A stretch of DNA of 64,000 bases, taken from Fischerella sp. JS2 (GTDB taxonomy: Bacteria > Cyanobacteriota > Cyanobacteriia > Cyanobacteriales > Nostocaceae). The DNA is taken from NCBI RefSeq assembly GCF_032393985.1, contig NZ_CP135918.1, positions 6,697,724 through 6,761,723 of the forward strand, written 5' to 3'. Shown piece by piece: positions 9,064 to 18,404 of this stretch. Below the pieces are notes generated by a model. The model did not search any database. It worked only from the letters and a program-made list of their open reading frames with translations, and was not told where the DNA came from. The position numbers and the translations under genes were made by a program. The first letter of the stretch is position 1, and every line of letters begins with the position of its first letter.

Positions 9064-9340
9064 TCCCCAACTCCTGCTGAAGTTCTGCGATAGTTTGAGG
9101 TTGAATCTTTCCAGTTTTTGATTCCTCTATTGCATCCAGTAAACGATGAGCATTAGCAGGAGAACGCAAAAGATAAACAGTCTCAACTAAACTTACCAAG
9201 TCTGACTCAGCAATCAAGGCGACATTTTCACCACCACGGCGGTTAATAATATACACTCGATGATTTTCTACTACTAGGTCTAACAACTTAAAAAAGTCAT
9301 TTCTCGCATCGGTTGGGGATGTGATTTTGTAGGACAACAT
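9035..9340 (-). CDS. yefM: YefM/Phd-family antitoxin
   Basis: This antitoxin of about 101 residues starts at ATG 9340-9338 (MLSYKITSPTDARNDFFKLL). The N-terminal Phd/YefM DNA-binding fold has the ARxxF-like core and HRVYIINRRGGENVALIAESD. The C-terminal tail (about residues 75-101), acidic and rich in Gln/Glu/Lys, should wrap the YoeB toxin. A longer frame extends upstream to 9436, but that part would cover the TGTACA operator pair, so the internal start is preferred. Expression should be autoregulated by the YefM-YoeB complex through those sites. Confidence 0.88.
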   Translation of the reverse strand: MLSYKITSPTDARNDFFKLLDLVVENHRVYIINRRGGENVALIAESDLVSLVETVYLLRSPANAHRLLDAIEESKTGKIQPQTIAELQQELGIEQKEEKES

Positions 9341-9347
9341 CAGCTTA

Positions 9348-9365
9348 TGTACATGTTTGTGTACA
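9348..9365. promoter_or_regulatory. Probable YefM-YoeB operator: two TGTACA palindromes
   Basis: Two perfect TGTACA hexamers lie at 9348-9353 and 9360-9365, 12 bp apart centre to centre, 8-25 bp upstream of the yefM start. In E. coli, YefM binds a pair of palindromes with the same TGTACA core upstream of yefM-yoeB. The match in motif, pairing and position strongly suggests the autoregulatory operator. Confidence 0.75.
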
Positions 9366-9406
9366 TATATCATAAAACAGTATTTAGTAAGTCGGCACAA
9401 ATTGTA

Positions 9407-9440
9407 GAATATGAGACGCGATTTATCGCGTCTCATATTC
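9407..9440. repeat. Perfect 15-bp hairpin upstream of yefM
   Basis: Arms 9407-9421 and 9426-9440 are perfectly complementary with a 4-nt loop (TTTA). The GAGACGCGA...TCGCGTCTC core is shared with the dispersed hairpin element at 17247, 25069, 55095 and 58782, but the loop differs. The rest of 9341-9701 shows no gene. Confidence 0.6.
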
Positions 9441-9701
9441 TCATATTCTCAAATGTGTTGCAAACATTTTTTGAATCGGTATTAGATGCAGTAGTCTTTC
9501 AGGGTTTAGATCTGTTTCATGATTTTAGTGAATTGGTATTAGTAAGCGATCGCTTCACCAAGAAGATAACGAGAAAAGTCAGAGAAATTTCTTGTTTCAA
9601 CTTACATTCCGCAACTATGTCAAAAATGTTCAGTAATTTTAAAACCTTTGTATGGCAAGACTTCCAAGTTTTTCCTAGTCCAGCGATCGCATTCACTTGA
9701 C

Positions 9702-10010
9702 TTAAGAATGGGGCGTAATAGCAACAATAGTTATAACTCTTTGTTCGGGCCCATAATACCAAAACACTCGCAAAGCTCCAGGTGTTTTACTTTCTACATA
9801 AACTTCAAAAATTTCTTCACCATTCGGGCCTGACAGTGATTCATATTTATGAGTATTTAAACCAGGATATCTTAGGTTTACTTCCATCAAACCTAGCGTT
9901 TTTAAAACTTTTTGGTACTTCTTAGAGTCTGTTTCTTGCAACCTAGCTAAAGCTTCTTTTGCCTCAGTCGTAAATACTAAACGGAAATTTACCCAACACC
10001 TATTCTTCAA
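9702..10010 (-). CDS. RelE/ParE-like putative toxin
   Basis: This protein of about 102 residues starts at TTG 10010, overlapping the upstream antitoxin by 11 bp. Features of the RelE/ParE fold are visible: an N-terminal helical hairpin (EAKEALARLQETDSKKYQKVLKTL), then strands with KYESLSGPNGEEIFEVYV and LRVFWYYGPEQRVITIVAI. The Arg/Tyr-containing strand and the C-terminal ITPHS are typical positions for interferase residues. Small size, overlap and the partner gene support a type II toxin. No ATG is available near the N-terminus. Confidence 0.65.
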   Translation of the reverse strand: MKNRCWVNFRLVFTTEAKEALARLQETDSKKYQKVLKTLGLMEVNLRYPGLNTHKYESLSGPNGEEIFEVYVESKTPGALRVFWYYGPEQRVITIVAITPHS

Positions 10011-10323
10011 TCTCTAAATCTGCATACTGAGCAAATGAACCCAAATCATGAAGTTCGCCAGAGGCTTGTTTGATACCAAGTTCTAGGGAATTACGAGCAA
10101 CAGAATTTTGCCATATCCAAAGTTCTCTTTCTGGAAAATTAACAACTGGATCTAGCAAAATTTGCCCAACTTCATTAATTAAGACTCGGTAACTCTTTGT
10201 TTTGGCAACAGCACCCAGAGTTAATCTACCTCTATCATCGGCACTGGCAGTTTCTTTAATTAAATGGAAATTTTGATTTTCAATCATAGTACAACTGTAT
10301 ACCTCATACTGAGTTGTATTCAT
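10000..10323 (-). CDS. Putative antitoxin of the RelE-like pair
   Basis: This small acidic protein of about 107 residues starts at ATG 10323, preceded by a GGTGAGG Shine-Dalgarno-like sequence eight bases upstream; ATG 10287 is an alternative. The central block DDRGRLTLGAVAKTKSYRV...GQILLDPV resembles a swapped-hairpin AbrB-like DNA-binding module found in cyanobacterial antitoxin-like proteins. The C-terminal part (LGSFAQYADLEIEE) would bind the toxin. A perfect 7-bp inverted repeat TACAACT/AGTTGTA (10290-10296 with 10312-10318) lies at the 5' end and could be an operator if the shorter start is used. Confidence 0.6.
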   Translation of the reverse strand: MNTTQYEVYSCTMIENQNFHLIKETASADDRGRLTLGAVAKTKSYRVLINEVGQILLDPVVNFPERELWIWQNSVARNSLELGIKQASGELHDLGSFAQYADLEIEE

Positions 10324-10331
10324 AGATATTA

Positions 10332-10390
10332 CCTCACCCCCATCTCCTCTCTGCGAGTTCACCAGAGGGGTGCCAAAGGCGGGGTGAGGT
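10332..10390. repeat. CCTCACCCC...GGGGTGAGG palindromic repeat
   Basis: The 9-bp ends are complementary, with an inner CCTCT...AGAGG palindrome. Close relatives occur at about 47092-47150 and, inside a gene, at about 50934-50970. It supplies the Shine-Dalgarno-like GGTGAGG of the neighbouring antitoxin gene. Confidence 0.7.
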
Positions 10391-10471
10391 TTTTAAAGAC
10401 AATTTGGTATCAGCAAATAATATTCTTTTGTGGGTGAGTGGGCAATACCCACAAACGAAAGAATCATATAA

Positions 10472-10501
10472 AAAACCCCCGGTATTATGACCAGGGGTTT
10501 T
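10472..10501 (-). terminator. Probable intrinsic terminator of clpC
   Basis: Read leftward, an 11-bp GC-rich stem (one C-A mismatch) with an 8-nt loop is followed by a run of T. It sits about 115 bp beyond the clpC stop and before the start region of the RelE-like pair. The arms end in A/T runs on both sides, so it could work in both directions. Confidence 0.65.
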
Positions 10502-10617
10502 AAAAATCACCATTTCACCCCATGTTGCTAGAGGCTTAGATACGTCGCTTCTTTAGGCTACATAGGAGCGACACTCTTTTTCAACAATCTTAGCGGAACA
10601 ATATGAACGTATAAATA

Positions 10618-13077
10618 TTAGCCCACATTCGCTAACATTAACTCTCTGGTTTCTGATTTGTTGACTCTCACTTGACCGTCATCGTCAACATCAACAACGG
10701 CTGTATCACCTTCCGCAATTTGTCCAGACAACAATGCTTCTGCCAGAGAATCTTCTAAGAGGCGCATAATTGCCCGACGTAACGGTCTAGCACCGTAGCT
10801 GGGGTTGTAGCCTTCTTGAAGTACACGCTCTTTGAAGCGATCGCTCACCTCTAAAGTTATGCCTTTTTCAGTTAAGCGGCCAGCAACTTCTTTGAGCATG
10901 ATCTCAGCAATTTGCTTGACTTCCTCCTTCTTGAGTTGGGTGAAGACGATAATTTCATCAAGACGGTTGAGGAACTCGGGACGGAAGTAGTTTTTCAGTT
11001 CTTCGTTTACCAAGTTACGAATGCGGTTGTAACTTGCTTCGGCTTCGTCCTCGCTGAACTGGAAGCCTAAACCGCCACCACCTTTTTCAATGACTCGTGA
11101 ACCGATGTTAGAAGTCAAGATAATCAGAGTATTCTTAAAGTCTACTTTCCGACCTTTGGCATCGGTGAGATGACCGTCATCCAAAATTTGCAGCAGCATG
11201 TTGAAGACATCGGGGTGTGCTTTCTCGATTTCATCGAATAGCAACACTGTGTATGGTCTGCGCCGGACTGCTTCGGTCAATTGTCCGCCTTCGTCGTAGC
11301 CTACGTAACCAGGAGGTGAACCAATCAGCTTGGAAACGGTGTGACGTTCCATGAACTCTGACATATCCAGGCGAATCATTGCTTCTTCGGAACCGAAGAA
11401 GTAAGCTGCCAAAGACTTTGCTAATTCAGTCTTACCAACTCCGGTAGGGCCAGAGAAGATAAAGCTAGCGATCGGTCGATTGGGATTTTTCAAGCCGACA
11501 CGGGCGCGACGGATAGCACGGGATACAGCCGTGACTGCTTGTTCTTGACCGATGAGACGCTGATGCAGGGTGTCTTCTAAGTGCAGCAACATCTCCGACT
11601 CAGATTCGGTCAACTTGTTGACTGGTACACCAGTCCACGCAGCGACGATTTGAGCAATGTCTTCTTCGCTGACAACCAGGGGGTTGACAGATTTGTTATT
11701 TTGTTTATCTGCTAATTTAGCTTCCAGTTCCAACTCGCGATCGCGCAATTCACCAGCTTTGTCAAAGTCTTGTGCTCTGACGGCTTCGTCTTTAGTTTTA
11801 GTTACAGTAGCCAATTCTCGCTTAATTTCGCGATTGGCACTCACCATCGAACTCCGCAAACGCACACGGCTACCAGCTTCATCAATCAAGTCAATTGCTT
11901 TATCTGGCAAGAAGCGATCGCTAATATAGCGGTCAGACAAATTAGCGGCTGCAACCAATGCTTCGTCAGTAATTTGCACTCTGTGGTGTTGTTCGTAAAC
12001 TGAACGCAAGCCTTGGAGAATCACAATTGTATCTTCTACTGAGGGTTCACCAACCATGATCGGTTGGAAACGCCGTTCTAGCGCAGCATCGCGTTCAATA
12101 TGCTGACGATACTCATCGAGGGTAGTTGCACCAATGCACTGGAGTTCACCCTTGGCTAATGCCGGCTTGAGGATATTGGCAGCATCCATACCACCTTCTA
12201 CACCACCAGCACCAACGAGGGTGTGAATCTCATCGATTACCAGGATGATATTACGCTCAGAGCGAATTTCATCCATGATTTTCTTGAGGCGTTCTTCAAA
12301 ATCGCCACGGAAGCGAGTACCAGCTACCAGTAACCCCATATCAAGACTAATAACTTGCTTATCTTGCAAAATATCGGGGACATCTTGGTTGTGAATGCGT
12401 TGTGCTAAACCTTCAGCGATCGCAGTTTTACCAACTCCTGGCTCACCGATCAATACCGGGTTGTTTTTCGTGCGACGACCAAGAATCTGGATAGCACGTT
12501 CAATTTCTTTCTCACGACCAACTACAGGGTCGAGTTTACCTTCTTGTGCCAGTTTGGTGAGATTTCTACCAAACTCTTCTAAAGTCAAAGTTTGGTTTCT
12601 TCTAGGACTGCTACTACCACCTCCACCTACAGTCGTGGGTGTCACTTCACCCAACAGACGAATAACTGTAGTGCGGATATTGTTGAGGTCAACCCCCAAA
12701 TTTTGTAGGACTTTAGCTGCGACTCCTTCCCCAGCCTCAGTTAATCCTAACAGTAAGTGTTCAGTACCAATATAGTTATGTCCTAAACTACGAGCTTCTT
12801 TGAACGACTGCTCAAATAAGGTTTTTACCTTCGGGGTAAAAGGAATTTCTGGTGGTAAGTAGCCAGAACCCCGACCAATAATTCTTTCGACTTCGCGACG
12901 TGCTTCTTTGAGAGTAACGCCCAATTCGGTCAGCACTTTGGCAGCAACCCCATTTCCTTCTCCCAGCAAACCCAGGAGAATTTGTTCAGTTCCAACGAAG
13001 TTGTGACCCAGTCTTCTGGCCTCCTCCTGAGCGAGCATAACTACTTTAATAGCTTCGGAAGTGAAATGTTCAAACAT
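10618..13077 (-). CDS. clpC: ClpC, HSP100 chaperone of the ClpCP protease
   Basis: This 819-residue AAA+ unfoldase feeds substrates to ClpP in the cytosol and is essential in cyanobacteria. Order of domains: two Clp-N repeats, AAA1 with [10 protein letters not shown] and [11 protein letters not shown], a UVR/M-domain ([21 protein letters not shown] region), AAA2 with [12 protein letters not shown] and [11 protein letters not shown], and the ClpP-contact loop GLGF. The start chosen is ATG 13077 ([19 protein letters not shown]), the family's canonical N-terminus, preceded by AAGGGAGC. A longer in-frame start at 13164 would add 29 unconserved residues. The downstream hairpin at 10472-10501 is the likely terminator. 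Confidence 0.96.
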   Translation of the reverse strand: MFEHFTSEAIKVVMLAQEEARRLGHNFVGTEQILLGLLGEGNGVAAKVLTELGVTLKEARREVERIIGRGSGYLPPEIPFTPKVKTLFEQSFKEARSLGHNYIGTEHLLLGLTEAGEGVAAKVLQNLGVDLNNIRTTVIRLLGEVTPTTVGGGGSSSPRRNQTLTLEEFGRNLTKLAQEGKLDPVVGREKEIERAIQILGRRTKNNPVLIGEPGVGKTAIAEGLAQRIHNQDVPDILQDKQVISLDMGLLVAGTRFRGDFEERLKKIMDEIRSERNIILVIDEIHTLVGAGGVEGGMDAANILKPALAKGELQCIGATTLDEYRQHIERDAALERRFQPIMVGEPSVEDTIVILQGLRSVYEQHHRVQITDEALVAAANLSDRYISDRFLPDKAIDLIDEAGSRVRLRSSMVSANREIKRELATVTKTKDEAVRAQDFDKAGELRDRELELEAKLADKQNNKSVNPLVVSEEDIAQIVAAWTGVPVNKLTESESEMLLHLEDTLHQRLIGQEQAVTAVSRAIRRARVGLKNPNRPIASFIFSGPTGVGKTELAKSLAAYFFGSEEAMIRLDMSEFMERHTVSKLIGSPPGYVGYDEGGQLTEAVRRRPYTVLLFDEIEKAHPDVFNMLLQILDDGHLTDAKGRKVDFKNTLIILTSNIGSRVIEKGGGGLGFQFSEDEAEASYNRIRNLVNEELKNYFRPEFLNRLDEIIVFTQLKKEEVKQIAEIMLKEVAGRLTEKGITLEVSDRFKERVLQEGYNPSYGARPLRRAIMRLLEDSLAEALLSGQIAEGDTAVVDVDDDGQVRVNKSETRELMLANVG

Positions 13078-13395
13078 AACGGGTTTTGCTCCCTTGCTGC
13101 TTGGGCTTTGGGTAAAATCACTTTCACCCTCACCTGAACTTTTGTCTACTTTTCTTAAAGACAATGTATCTTTATTTAAAGTTTAACGGCAGTGGGGAGA
13201 GCCGTAAGATTTTAGGTAGGGTAGCCGTCTTTTAGGGATAGGGGAGGGGGGGATAGGGGAGACAAGGAGGACAAGGAGGACATGGGAAAGGAGAGTGTGG
13301 GGAGTGTGAGAAGTGTGGGAAGTGTGGGGAGAATAAATAGTAACTTTTGACCAATGACTTTTGACCAATAACTAATGACAATTGACTCTTGACCA
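13078..13395. other. Intergenic region with G-rich short repeats
   Basis: Between the divergent clpC and DUF3288 genes, about 13250-13335 is G-rich with iterated AGTGTGGGGAG/AGTGTGAGAAG units. It is followed by ACCAATGACT-type heptamer-like repeats that run up to the DUF3288 start. The same GGGGAGTGTG motif recurs at 17173-17215 and, on the other strand, at 3541-3575 and 43560-43635. The clpC promoter should lie between 13078 and 13250. Confidence 0.55.
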
Positions 13396-13677
13396 ATGAC
13401 CAAAGACCAACAACATCCTTTATATAATCGCGATCGCTCGATTGTGGATAGTCTACTAGCTGGTGAGGCGACAGAATATAACTTGGCTGAATTGGCTAGG
13501 CTGCGAATTCGTTATCACGGCTTTCCCGGTGCTAGAGACATTCAAAGCGACTTAGATAAAATATTACAACAGTGGGGTCTAACTGAAGTAGAGCTATTTG
13601 AGAAAACTCGTGCCATTCATGCTATTGGCGGCATTTACAAAAGTCGCTCTAAGAAAGAAGAACAAGATTGGAATTAA
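13396..13677 (+). CDS. DUF3288 family protein
   Basis: This 93-residue protein is a member of a small cyanobacterial family of unknown function. Recognisable segments are DQQHPLYNRDRSIVDSLL near the N-terminus, LAELARLRIRYHGFPGARDI in the middle and the basic C-terminus KSRSKKEEQDWN. It has no signal peptide or membrane helix, so it should be cytosolic. The start ATG lies in a run of short ACCAATGAC repeats, so the translation signal is unclear. It is a single gene and is divergent from clpC. Confidence 0.85.
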   Translation: MTKDQQHPLYNRDRSIVDSLLAGEATEYNLAELARLRIRYHGFPGARDIQSDLDKILQQWGLTEVELFEKTRAIHAIGGIYKSRSKKEEQDWN

Positions 13678-13763
13678 TTTGAATTTAATTCTATATCTAT
13701 AATATTATGGCGGTGAGAAGCTAAACCTGAGATGAGAAGTTTTAATTCACATCAGGCATAAAT

Positions 13764-15221
13764 CTAAAATCGCTTGATTTTAGCCCGCAATTCTTCTTTA
13801 ATCCGATTCAGAATCGATTCTTCATCTAGGGTTGCCAAAATTTTATTAATTACCACTTTGGGTCCATCTGGACCCCAAGTTGCCCCATTAGCTAAATAAG
13901 CTTTGGTAACTTGCCCAATTCCATAGGAAGAAACACCAGCTACACCTGCTTGTGTCAGTGCTACCGATACATAAGGTGCGAGGGATGCGCCACCTGTGAT
14001 GGGTGCAGAAATACCAAGTAAAGTTTTGAGTGAACTTAAACCAAGATTGGCTAATAATTCACTTGCACCGATCCCACCCATACTTAAGGCAATTCTCTGT
14101 AGTAATTTTACGGCTCCTGGTTCAGTCATCGGAATACCGTAGAGTTTAGATAAACCCAGGATTAAGGCAACATCTACTGCCGCACCACTCAAAATATCCA
14201 CTACTGTTAAAGGATTAAGTGCGATCGCAGCTGCTTTTGTGATCACAGCTTTCCAAATCAATTGATTAGCAGCATTCTCTCGAATCATGAGTTTACGCTT
14301 GACCAATTGTTCATTCACATTGTCCGCATAAAGCATGGAATTGAGAGCAACCAAGGCTTTACCTTCTCGCTGTAAAATTTCCAAAATTTTCAGCTTCAAT
14401 TCTTCCACTCGGGCATTACCTTGGCGCATCTGCACACCCCTACTACCGTCAGGACGACGAATTACTGTCCGTACTAGTGGAGATGCTGCTGCCATGACAA
14501 TTTCATCTGGTGAGAGTAATTCCCGTACCCGTTCATCACGGATTTTGTGGTAAATTGCCATCCGGTCTGCTTCTGGATACTGATCTACTTTGTTGAACAC
14601 CAGCAACATCGGTTTACCTGCTTCCCGCAACTGAGAAAGGGCTTCGTGTTCAACTTTGGTCATATCACCAGAAATCACAAACAAAATTAAATCTGCTTGT
14701 TTGGCTATTTGTTCTGCTAAAGCAGCGCGGGTGTCACCATCCACTTCGTCCAGCCCTGGTGTATCAATTAATTCTACTCGCGACTGACCAGTTCCAGAGA
14801 GGGTGACTCGTAAGGCCCGTTCTGTGTCGCCAACAGTTTCTTCGGTGATACTCCAGTTTACTCTTTGGGCATTGCGAGTCACACCGTGTAAAGGCCCGGT
14901 TTCAAATACAGCTTGCCCTACCAAAGCATTTAATAAAGAAGATTTACCCCGCCCTACCATTCCGAAGGCAGCTATATGTACTACCATGCTGTCCAGTTTG
15001 TTGAGCATGGTTTCTAAATCATTAATTTGTGCTTCTAATCCTGCTTGTTCTTCCAAAGAAAGGTCTAGATTGGCTACTAAATTCCGCAGCGCTGTTTGTG
15101 CTTGTTTGTAGTTCAGTTCTGCCTGAATATCTTCAAAGCTAAAAATAGCGTTATCTAGTTCTTTTTCCCAATTAGATGCATTACTTTGATGAGGATCTGG
15201 TAGGGGCAATATGGAAGTCAT
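13764..15221 (-). CDS. Era-like/dynamin-like GTPase with C-terminal DUF697-type membrane region
   Basis: This 485-residue protein has a GTPase domain with G1 GMVGRGKSSLLN (about residue 85), G3 DTPGLDEVDG and G4 NKVDQYPE. A hydrophobic C-terminal half (about residues 320-450, several segments rich in Ala/Gly/Leu) matches the DUF697/YcjF type. Such proteins are common in cyanobacteria and chloroplasts and are thought to act at membranes, but their role is not established. A helical segment at residues 30-80 (NYKQAQTALRNLVANLDLSL) may form a coiled coil. Length is normal and there is no sign of damage. Confidence 0.85.
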   Translation of the reverse strand: MTSILPLPDPHQSNASNWEKELDNAIFSFEDIQAELNYKQAQTALRNLVANLDLSLEEQAGLEAQINDLETMLNKLDSMVVHIAAFGMVGRGKSSLLNALVGQAVFETGPLHGVTRNAQRVNWSITEETVGDTERALRVTLSGTGQSRVELIDTPGLDEVDGDTRAALAEQIAKQADLILFVISGDMTKVEHEALSQLREAGKPMLLVFNKVDQYPEADRMAIYHKIRDERVRELLSPDEIVMAAASPLVRTVIRRPDGSRGVQMRQGNARVEELKLKILEILQREGKALVALNSMLYADNVNEQLVKRKLMIRENAANQLIWKAVITKAAAIALNPLTVVDILSGAAVDVALILGLSKLYGIPMTEPGAVKLLQRIALSMGGIGASELLANLGLSSLKTLLGISAPITGGASLAPYVSVALTQAGVAGVSSYGIGQVTKAYLANGATWGPDGPKVVINKILATLDEESILNRIKEELRAKIKRF

Positions 15222-15230
15222 GTTTTATTA

Positions 15231-15270
15231 ACGAACCACAAAGGACACAAAGGACACAAAGGACACAAAG
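15231..15270. repeat. Tandem ACACAAAGG repeat next to a GAACCACAAAG element
   Basis: Three to four 10-bp units (CACAAAGGAC) stand directly upstream of the GTPase gene. The lead ACGAACCACAAAG links it to dispersed relatives at 34518-34550 (GAACCACAAAGAGCGCAAAG) and, with variant bases, at 22985-23040, 23205-23235 and 41265-41290 (GAACCGCCAAGACGCCAAG). Confidence 0.65.
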
Positions 15271-15470
15271 AATTTTATTTTTGCAGTTGTAAGGGAATAA
15301 ATAACTGTCTTTTTTAACTTTAGCTATTTATCTGCAATAATGACTTGTCTGTTACAGACAATCAATTATGTCAACTATGGCATTTGTAAAGTAAACTACC
15401 CACCTCCTTGAGGAGGTGGAGAGGGAGTAAAATTTATTGCTCCTTTTTTAAGGGGGCTGTTCCCCGTTCC

Positions 15471-17051
15471 CTATTGTCTATTCCCTGTTTCCTGTTCCCT
15501 TTTATGTTCTTTTTTTTCTTTGAGGATCTGCTTGGCTTTGGCTTGCATTTCCAGATGTTGGGCTACACCTTCGTAGGCATAACGATTGTAGTTGTTGGTT
15601 GTAATCAATTCTTGTAGATATTCCACTCGCTCTTTGCTGCCTGGGTGAGATGATAACCAACTAGGAGGAGAATATTTTTGTTGTTCTTTGAGGGTGTTCA
15701 TCAAGTTATACACACCATCAGCAGCGTAACCACTACTAACAATCAGACGCGTACCCAGAGTATCTGCTTGACGTTCCATGTCACGGCTGTAAGTTAGTGA
15801 AAATAGCTGTCCGATAGTACCGCCAAAGGGAAGATACTGAGTGAGGTTGCCGATGAGATTCCCTTGGGTGATTAATTGGAAACCGTGAGAAAGCAGGACG
15901 TGGGATAATTCATGACCAAGTAACCCAGCTAATTCTGCTTCGGAATTGGTTTTGGCGATCGCACCAGCGTGAACGAAAATTTTACCACCGGGTAGGGCAA
16001 AGGCATTGAGGGATTCTTCCGGAATCATAAAGAACTCGTACTTAAATTCATCGCGTCCGCCGACTTTTGCCAGTTTTTGCCCGATAGAATTAACGTATGC
16101 TACAAGTTGTGGGTCTTTAACTAAAGGTAGTTGTTTTTTTGCTTGTTTTGCTACCGAATCACCCACAGCCTTTTCGCCCTGGAGCAATAATATTGTAGAA
16201 TCTAGGGCAGAAAATGGTCCAACAAGGCTACCAGTCAGAGCATATCCTAAAGCACCAGTAATAATATTAGCGATCGTGTTACCCCTGACCTTTGCTCGAA
16301 TATGAGATTTATAACGTTTGAGATTTTCTTCTGCTAGTTTATTAAATTCAGCTACTTGGGGGTGATTAGGATTGAGAATTGCAAATTGTCGTGCTGCTAT
16401 AGATGCCTCCATCCATTTTTTGTTACTTGCTAGGGTTGTAACTTTTGCTTTAATTAAATCTGCTTGGTTTGGATAAAGTGTTACAGCCCGTTCTAAAACC
16501 TCTAATGCTTTTTTTTTGTCACCGTATTCTTGCAGTAGTTCAGAGTATTTAATTTGACCAGGAATAAACTCTGGATACTGCTGAACTAAAAGTTCTAGGG
16601 GAACAAAAATTCTAGTTTGCAGCTTACTGACAATACCAGCTTGTACCTCTCGCCAGTATACCTTGCCTGCTGGAGACAGTTGATTGACATCAGCGATTGC
16701 TGGTTTAATTTGTAGTGTGTGAGATGTTTGTGCAAATGGTTTTTTCACCTCGCGATATATTTTCTCGGCTGCTGCGTACTCTCCCGCCAAATATAGCTTG
16801 TCTGCTTCGATCAATTTTTGCCGACGGGCAATTTCTTCGGGAGTGGGTGCTGGTTCTGCTACTGCTGAGTCTGGCTTTTTGTCCTCACTTGTTTCTGGTG
16901 TCGGCGTAGGTTTGGGAGTTTCAATTACAACAGTAGGCTCTTGGGCAGGAGTGGGTGCTAGCGGTTGTGTCAGGATAATTAAAATAGATGTCCCAATAGC
17001 TAGCATTACCCAACTCACGGCCAGGAATAATGACTTCCAACGTCGTTTCAT
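15471..17051 (-). CDS. M48-family zinc metalloprotease with TPR repeats
   Basis: This 526-residue envelope protein has an N-terminal membrane anchor or signal (residues 8-30), a Pro/Thr/Glu-rich linker (about 35-65), TPR-like helices (about 70-245) and a peptidase domain. The catalytic zinc motif is GHELSHVLLSHG (HExxH, about residue 372), and the third-ligand helix has MERQADTLGTRL. M48 proteases of this BepA-like type act in outer-membrane protein quality control. The N-terminal TPR placement, before the protease domain, is the reverse of BepA. The start is ATG 17051; a divergent gene (holB) follows after 250 bp. Confidence 0.85.
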   Translation of the reverse strand: MKRRWKSLFLAVSWVMLAIGTSILIILTQPLAPTPAQEPTVVIETPKPTPTPETSEDKKPDSAVAEPAPTPEEIARRQKLIEADKLYLAGEYAAAEKIYREVKKPFAQTSHTLQIKPAIADVNQLSPAGKVYWREVQAGIVSKLQTRIFVPLELLVQQYPEFIPGQIKYSELLQEYGDKKKALEVLERAVTLYPNQADLIKAKVTTLASNKKWMEASIAARQFAILNPNHPQVAEFNKLAEENLKRYKSHIRAKVRGNTIANIITGALGYALTGSLVGPFSALDSTILLLQGEKAVGDSVAKQAKKQLPLVKDPQLVAYVNSIGQKLAKVGGRDEFKYEFFMIPEESLNAFALPGGKIFVHAGAIAKTNSEAELAGLLGHELSHVLLSHGFQLITQGNLIGNLTQYLPFGGTIGQLFSLTYSRDMERQADTLGTRLIVSSGYAADGVYNLMNTLKEQQKYSPPSWLSSHPGSKERVEYLQELITTNNYNRYAYEGVAQHLEMQAKAKQILKEKKEHKREQETGNRQ

Positions 17052-17246
17052 GATCAGGTCTACCTATGCAAACAGGCTCTTCTTCTTAATGTATGAGGAA
17101 TTACAACAACCGCCCAGAGCGATCGCATCACTTTGTTATATCACCATGTAATCTTTACAAATCGAGAAGGGTGGGGTGATGGGGAGTGTGGGGAGTGTGA
17201 GGAGTATGAAAAGTGAACAACCAACCACTAACCACTAACTAGTAGT

Positions 17247-17276
17247 GTACAGACGTGATGTTCCTCGTGTCTCTAC
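17247..17276. repeat. 30-bp hairpin element, copy A
   Basis: GTACAGACGTGA-TGTTCC-TCGTGTCTCTAC: a 12-bp imperfect stem with a 6-nt loop, lying in a run of ACTAACCACTAAC-type short repeats that resumes afterwards (CCCACTAACAACC). It is the same element as at 25069, 55095 and 58782. Confidence 0.8.
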
Positions 17277-17302
17277 CCACTAACAACCAACAACTAAAAT
17301 TA

Positions 17303-18268
17303 ATGACATTTTCCTCACTCATCGGACAACCACAAGGAGTACAATTACTGACGCAAGCTGTAAAAAGCAATCGAGTAGCACCAGCTTATTTGTTTGTTGG
17401 GGCGGATGGTGTAGGACGCAGTTTAGCAGCACGGTGCTTTATAGAGTTATTGTTTACCGATGCTCATGACAATACAGATGTTGTCCGTACTAAACTGCAA
17501 AAAGATAACCATCCCGATGTCCTGTGGCTACAGCCAACCTACCAGTATCAAGGACAGCGCCTCACCGCCGCAGAAGCAGCCGCCAAAGGACTCAAGCGCA
17601 AAGCACCACCAGTAATTCGCCTAGAACAAATTCGTGAGATTACCGAATTTCTCTCTCGTCCACCTTTGGAAGCACCAAGGCATGTGGTGGTGGTGGAACA
17701 GGCAGAAACAATGGCAGAAGCCGCTGCAAATGCCCTACTGAAAACTTTAGAAGAACCAGGACAGGCAACACTGATATTAATTGCTCCTTCACCAGAGTCA
17801 ATCTTACCGACCTTGGTGTCACGCTGCCAACGTATTCCCTTTTATCGCTTAGACACAGCCACAATGGCTGAGATATTAACACGTACGGGTCATGAGGAAA
17901 TTCTCCAACATCCTGCGGTGTTGAGTATTGCTGGTGGTAGCCCTGGGGAAGCGATCGCTGCTTATCAACAACTACAAGCCATTCCTTCAGAACTACTCCA
18001 AGCTGTCACCAAAGTACCACAAAACTATCGCCAAGCCTTAGAGTTAGCCAGAGATATAGATAAAGCTCTCGATACAGAAGCACAACTATGGCTAGTCGAT
18101 TATCTCCAGCAGTCTTATTGGCTCCAGTGGCATCAACCCCAAATAATCAAACTATTAGAACAAGCTCGTAAATCTTTACTTTGTTATGCCCAGCCGCGTC
18201 TAGTGTGGGAATGCACATTTATTCGGTTGTGTCAAGTAGATCCGCCTGGTACTAGAGTATTAATTTAG
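17303..18268 (+). CDS. holB: DNA polymerase III subunit delta' (clamp loader)
   Basis: This protein of about 321 residues starts MTFSSLIGQPQGVQLLTQAV. It is a clamp-loader AAA+ subunit that helps open the beta clamp. The P-loop region reads GADGVGRSLAA with Arg in place of Lys, consistent with a delta' subunit that does not hydrolyse ATP. EQAETMAEAAANALLKTLEEPG and the SRC sensor (TLVSRCQRIPF) are typical. The start at 17303 is preferred over 17255, because the upstream 16 residues come from short repeats and the hairpin-element region. Confidence 0.88.
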   Translation: MTFSSLIGQPQGVQLLTQAVKSNRVAPAYLFVGADGVGRSLAARCFIELLFTDAHDNTDVVRTKLQKDNHPDVLWLQPTYQYQGQRLTAAEAAAKGLKRKAPPVIRLEQIREITEFLSRPPLEAPRHVVVVEQAETMAEAAANALLKTLEEPGQATLILIAPSPESILPTLVSRCQRIPFYRLDTATMAEILTRTGHEEILQHPAVLSIAGGSPGEAIAAYQQLQAIPSELLQAVTKVPQNYRQALELARDIDKALDTEAQLWLVDYLQQSYWLQWHQPQIIKLLEQARKSLLCYAQPRLVWECTFIRLCQVDPPGTRVLI

Positions 18269-18404
18269 TAGATTGAGAGCTTGCATCTAGCCCAGGCGAT
18301 TAGAAATCGCCTGGTGCAATATCTCATGTAGACCTCTTGCCCAAATAGATCCTATAAAATTATTTTGAAGCACGAGTGTTAATTTGATCTGCAATTTGCA
18401 AAAA

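Noticed and set aside
9517-9762. Minus-strand frame of 81 residues between the two toxin-antitoxin pairs
   Set aside because: It overlaps the end of the RelE-like gene in another frame, has no ribosome-binding site and no recognisable domain.
13183-13403. Two overlapping short minus-strand frames in the clpC upstream region
   Set aside because: They consist of translated G/C-rich simple repeats (SPPPPSL, THTSHTPHT), so they are not likely proteins.
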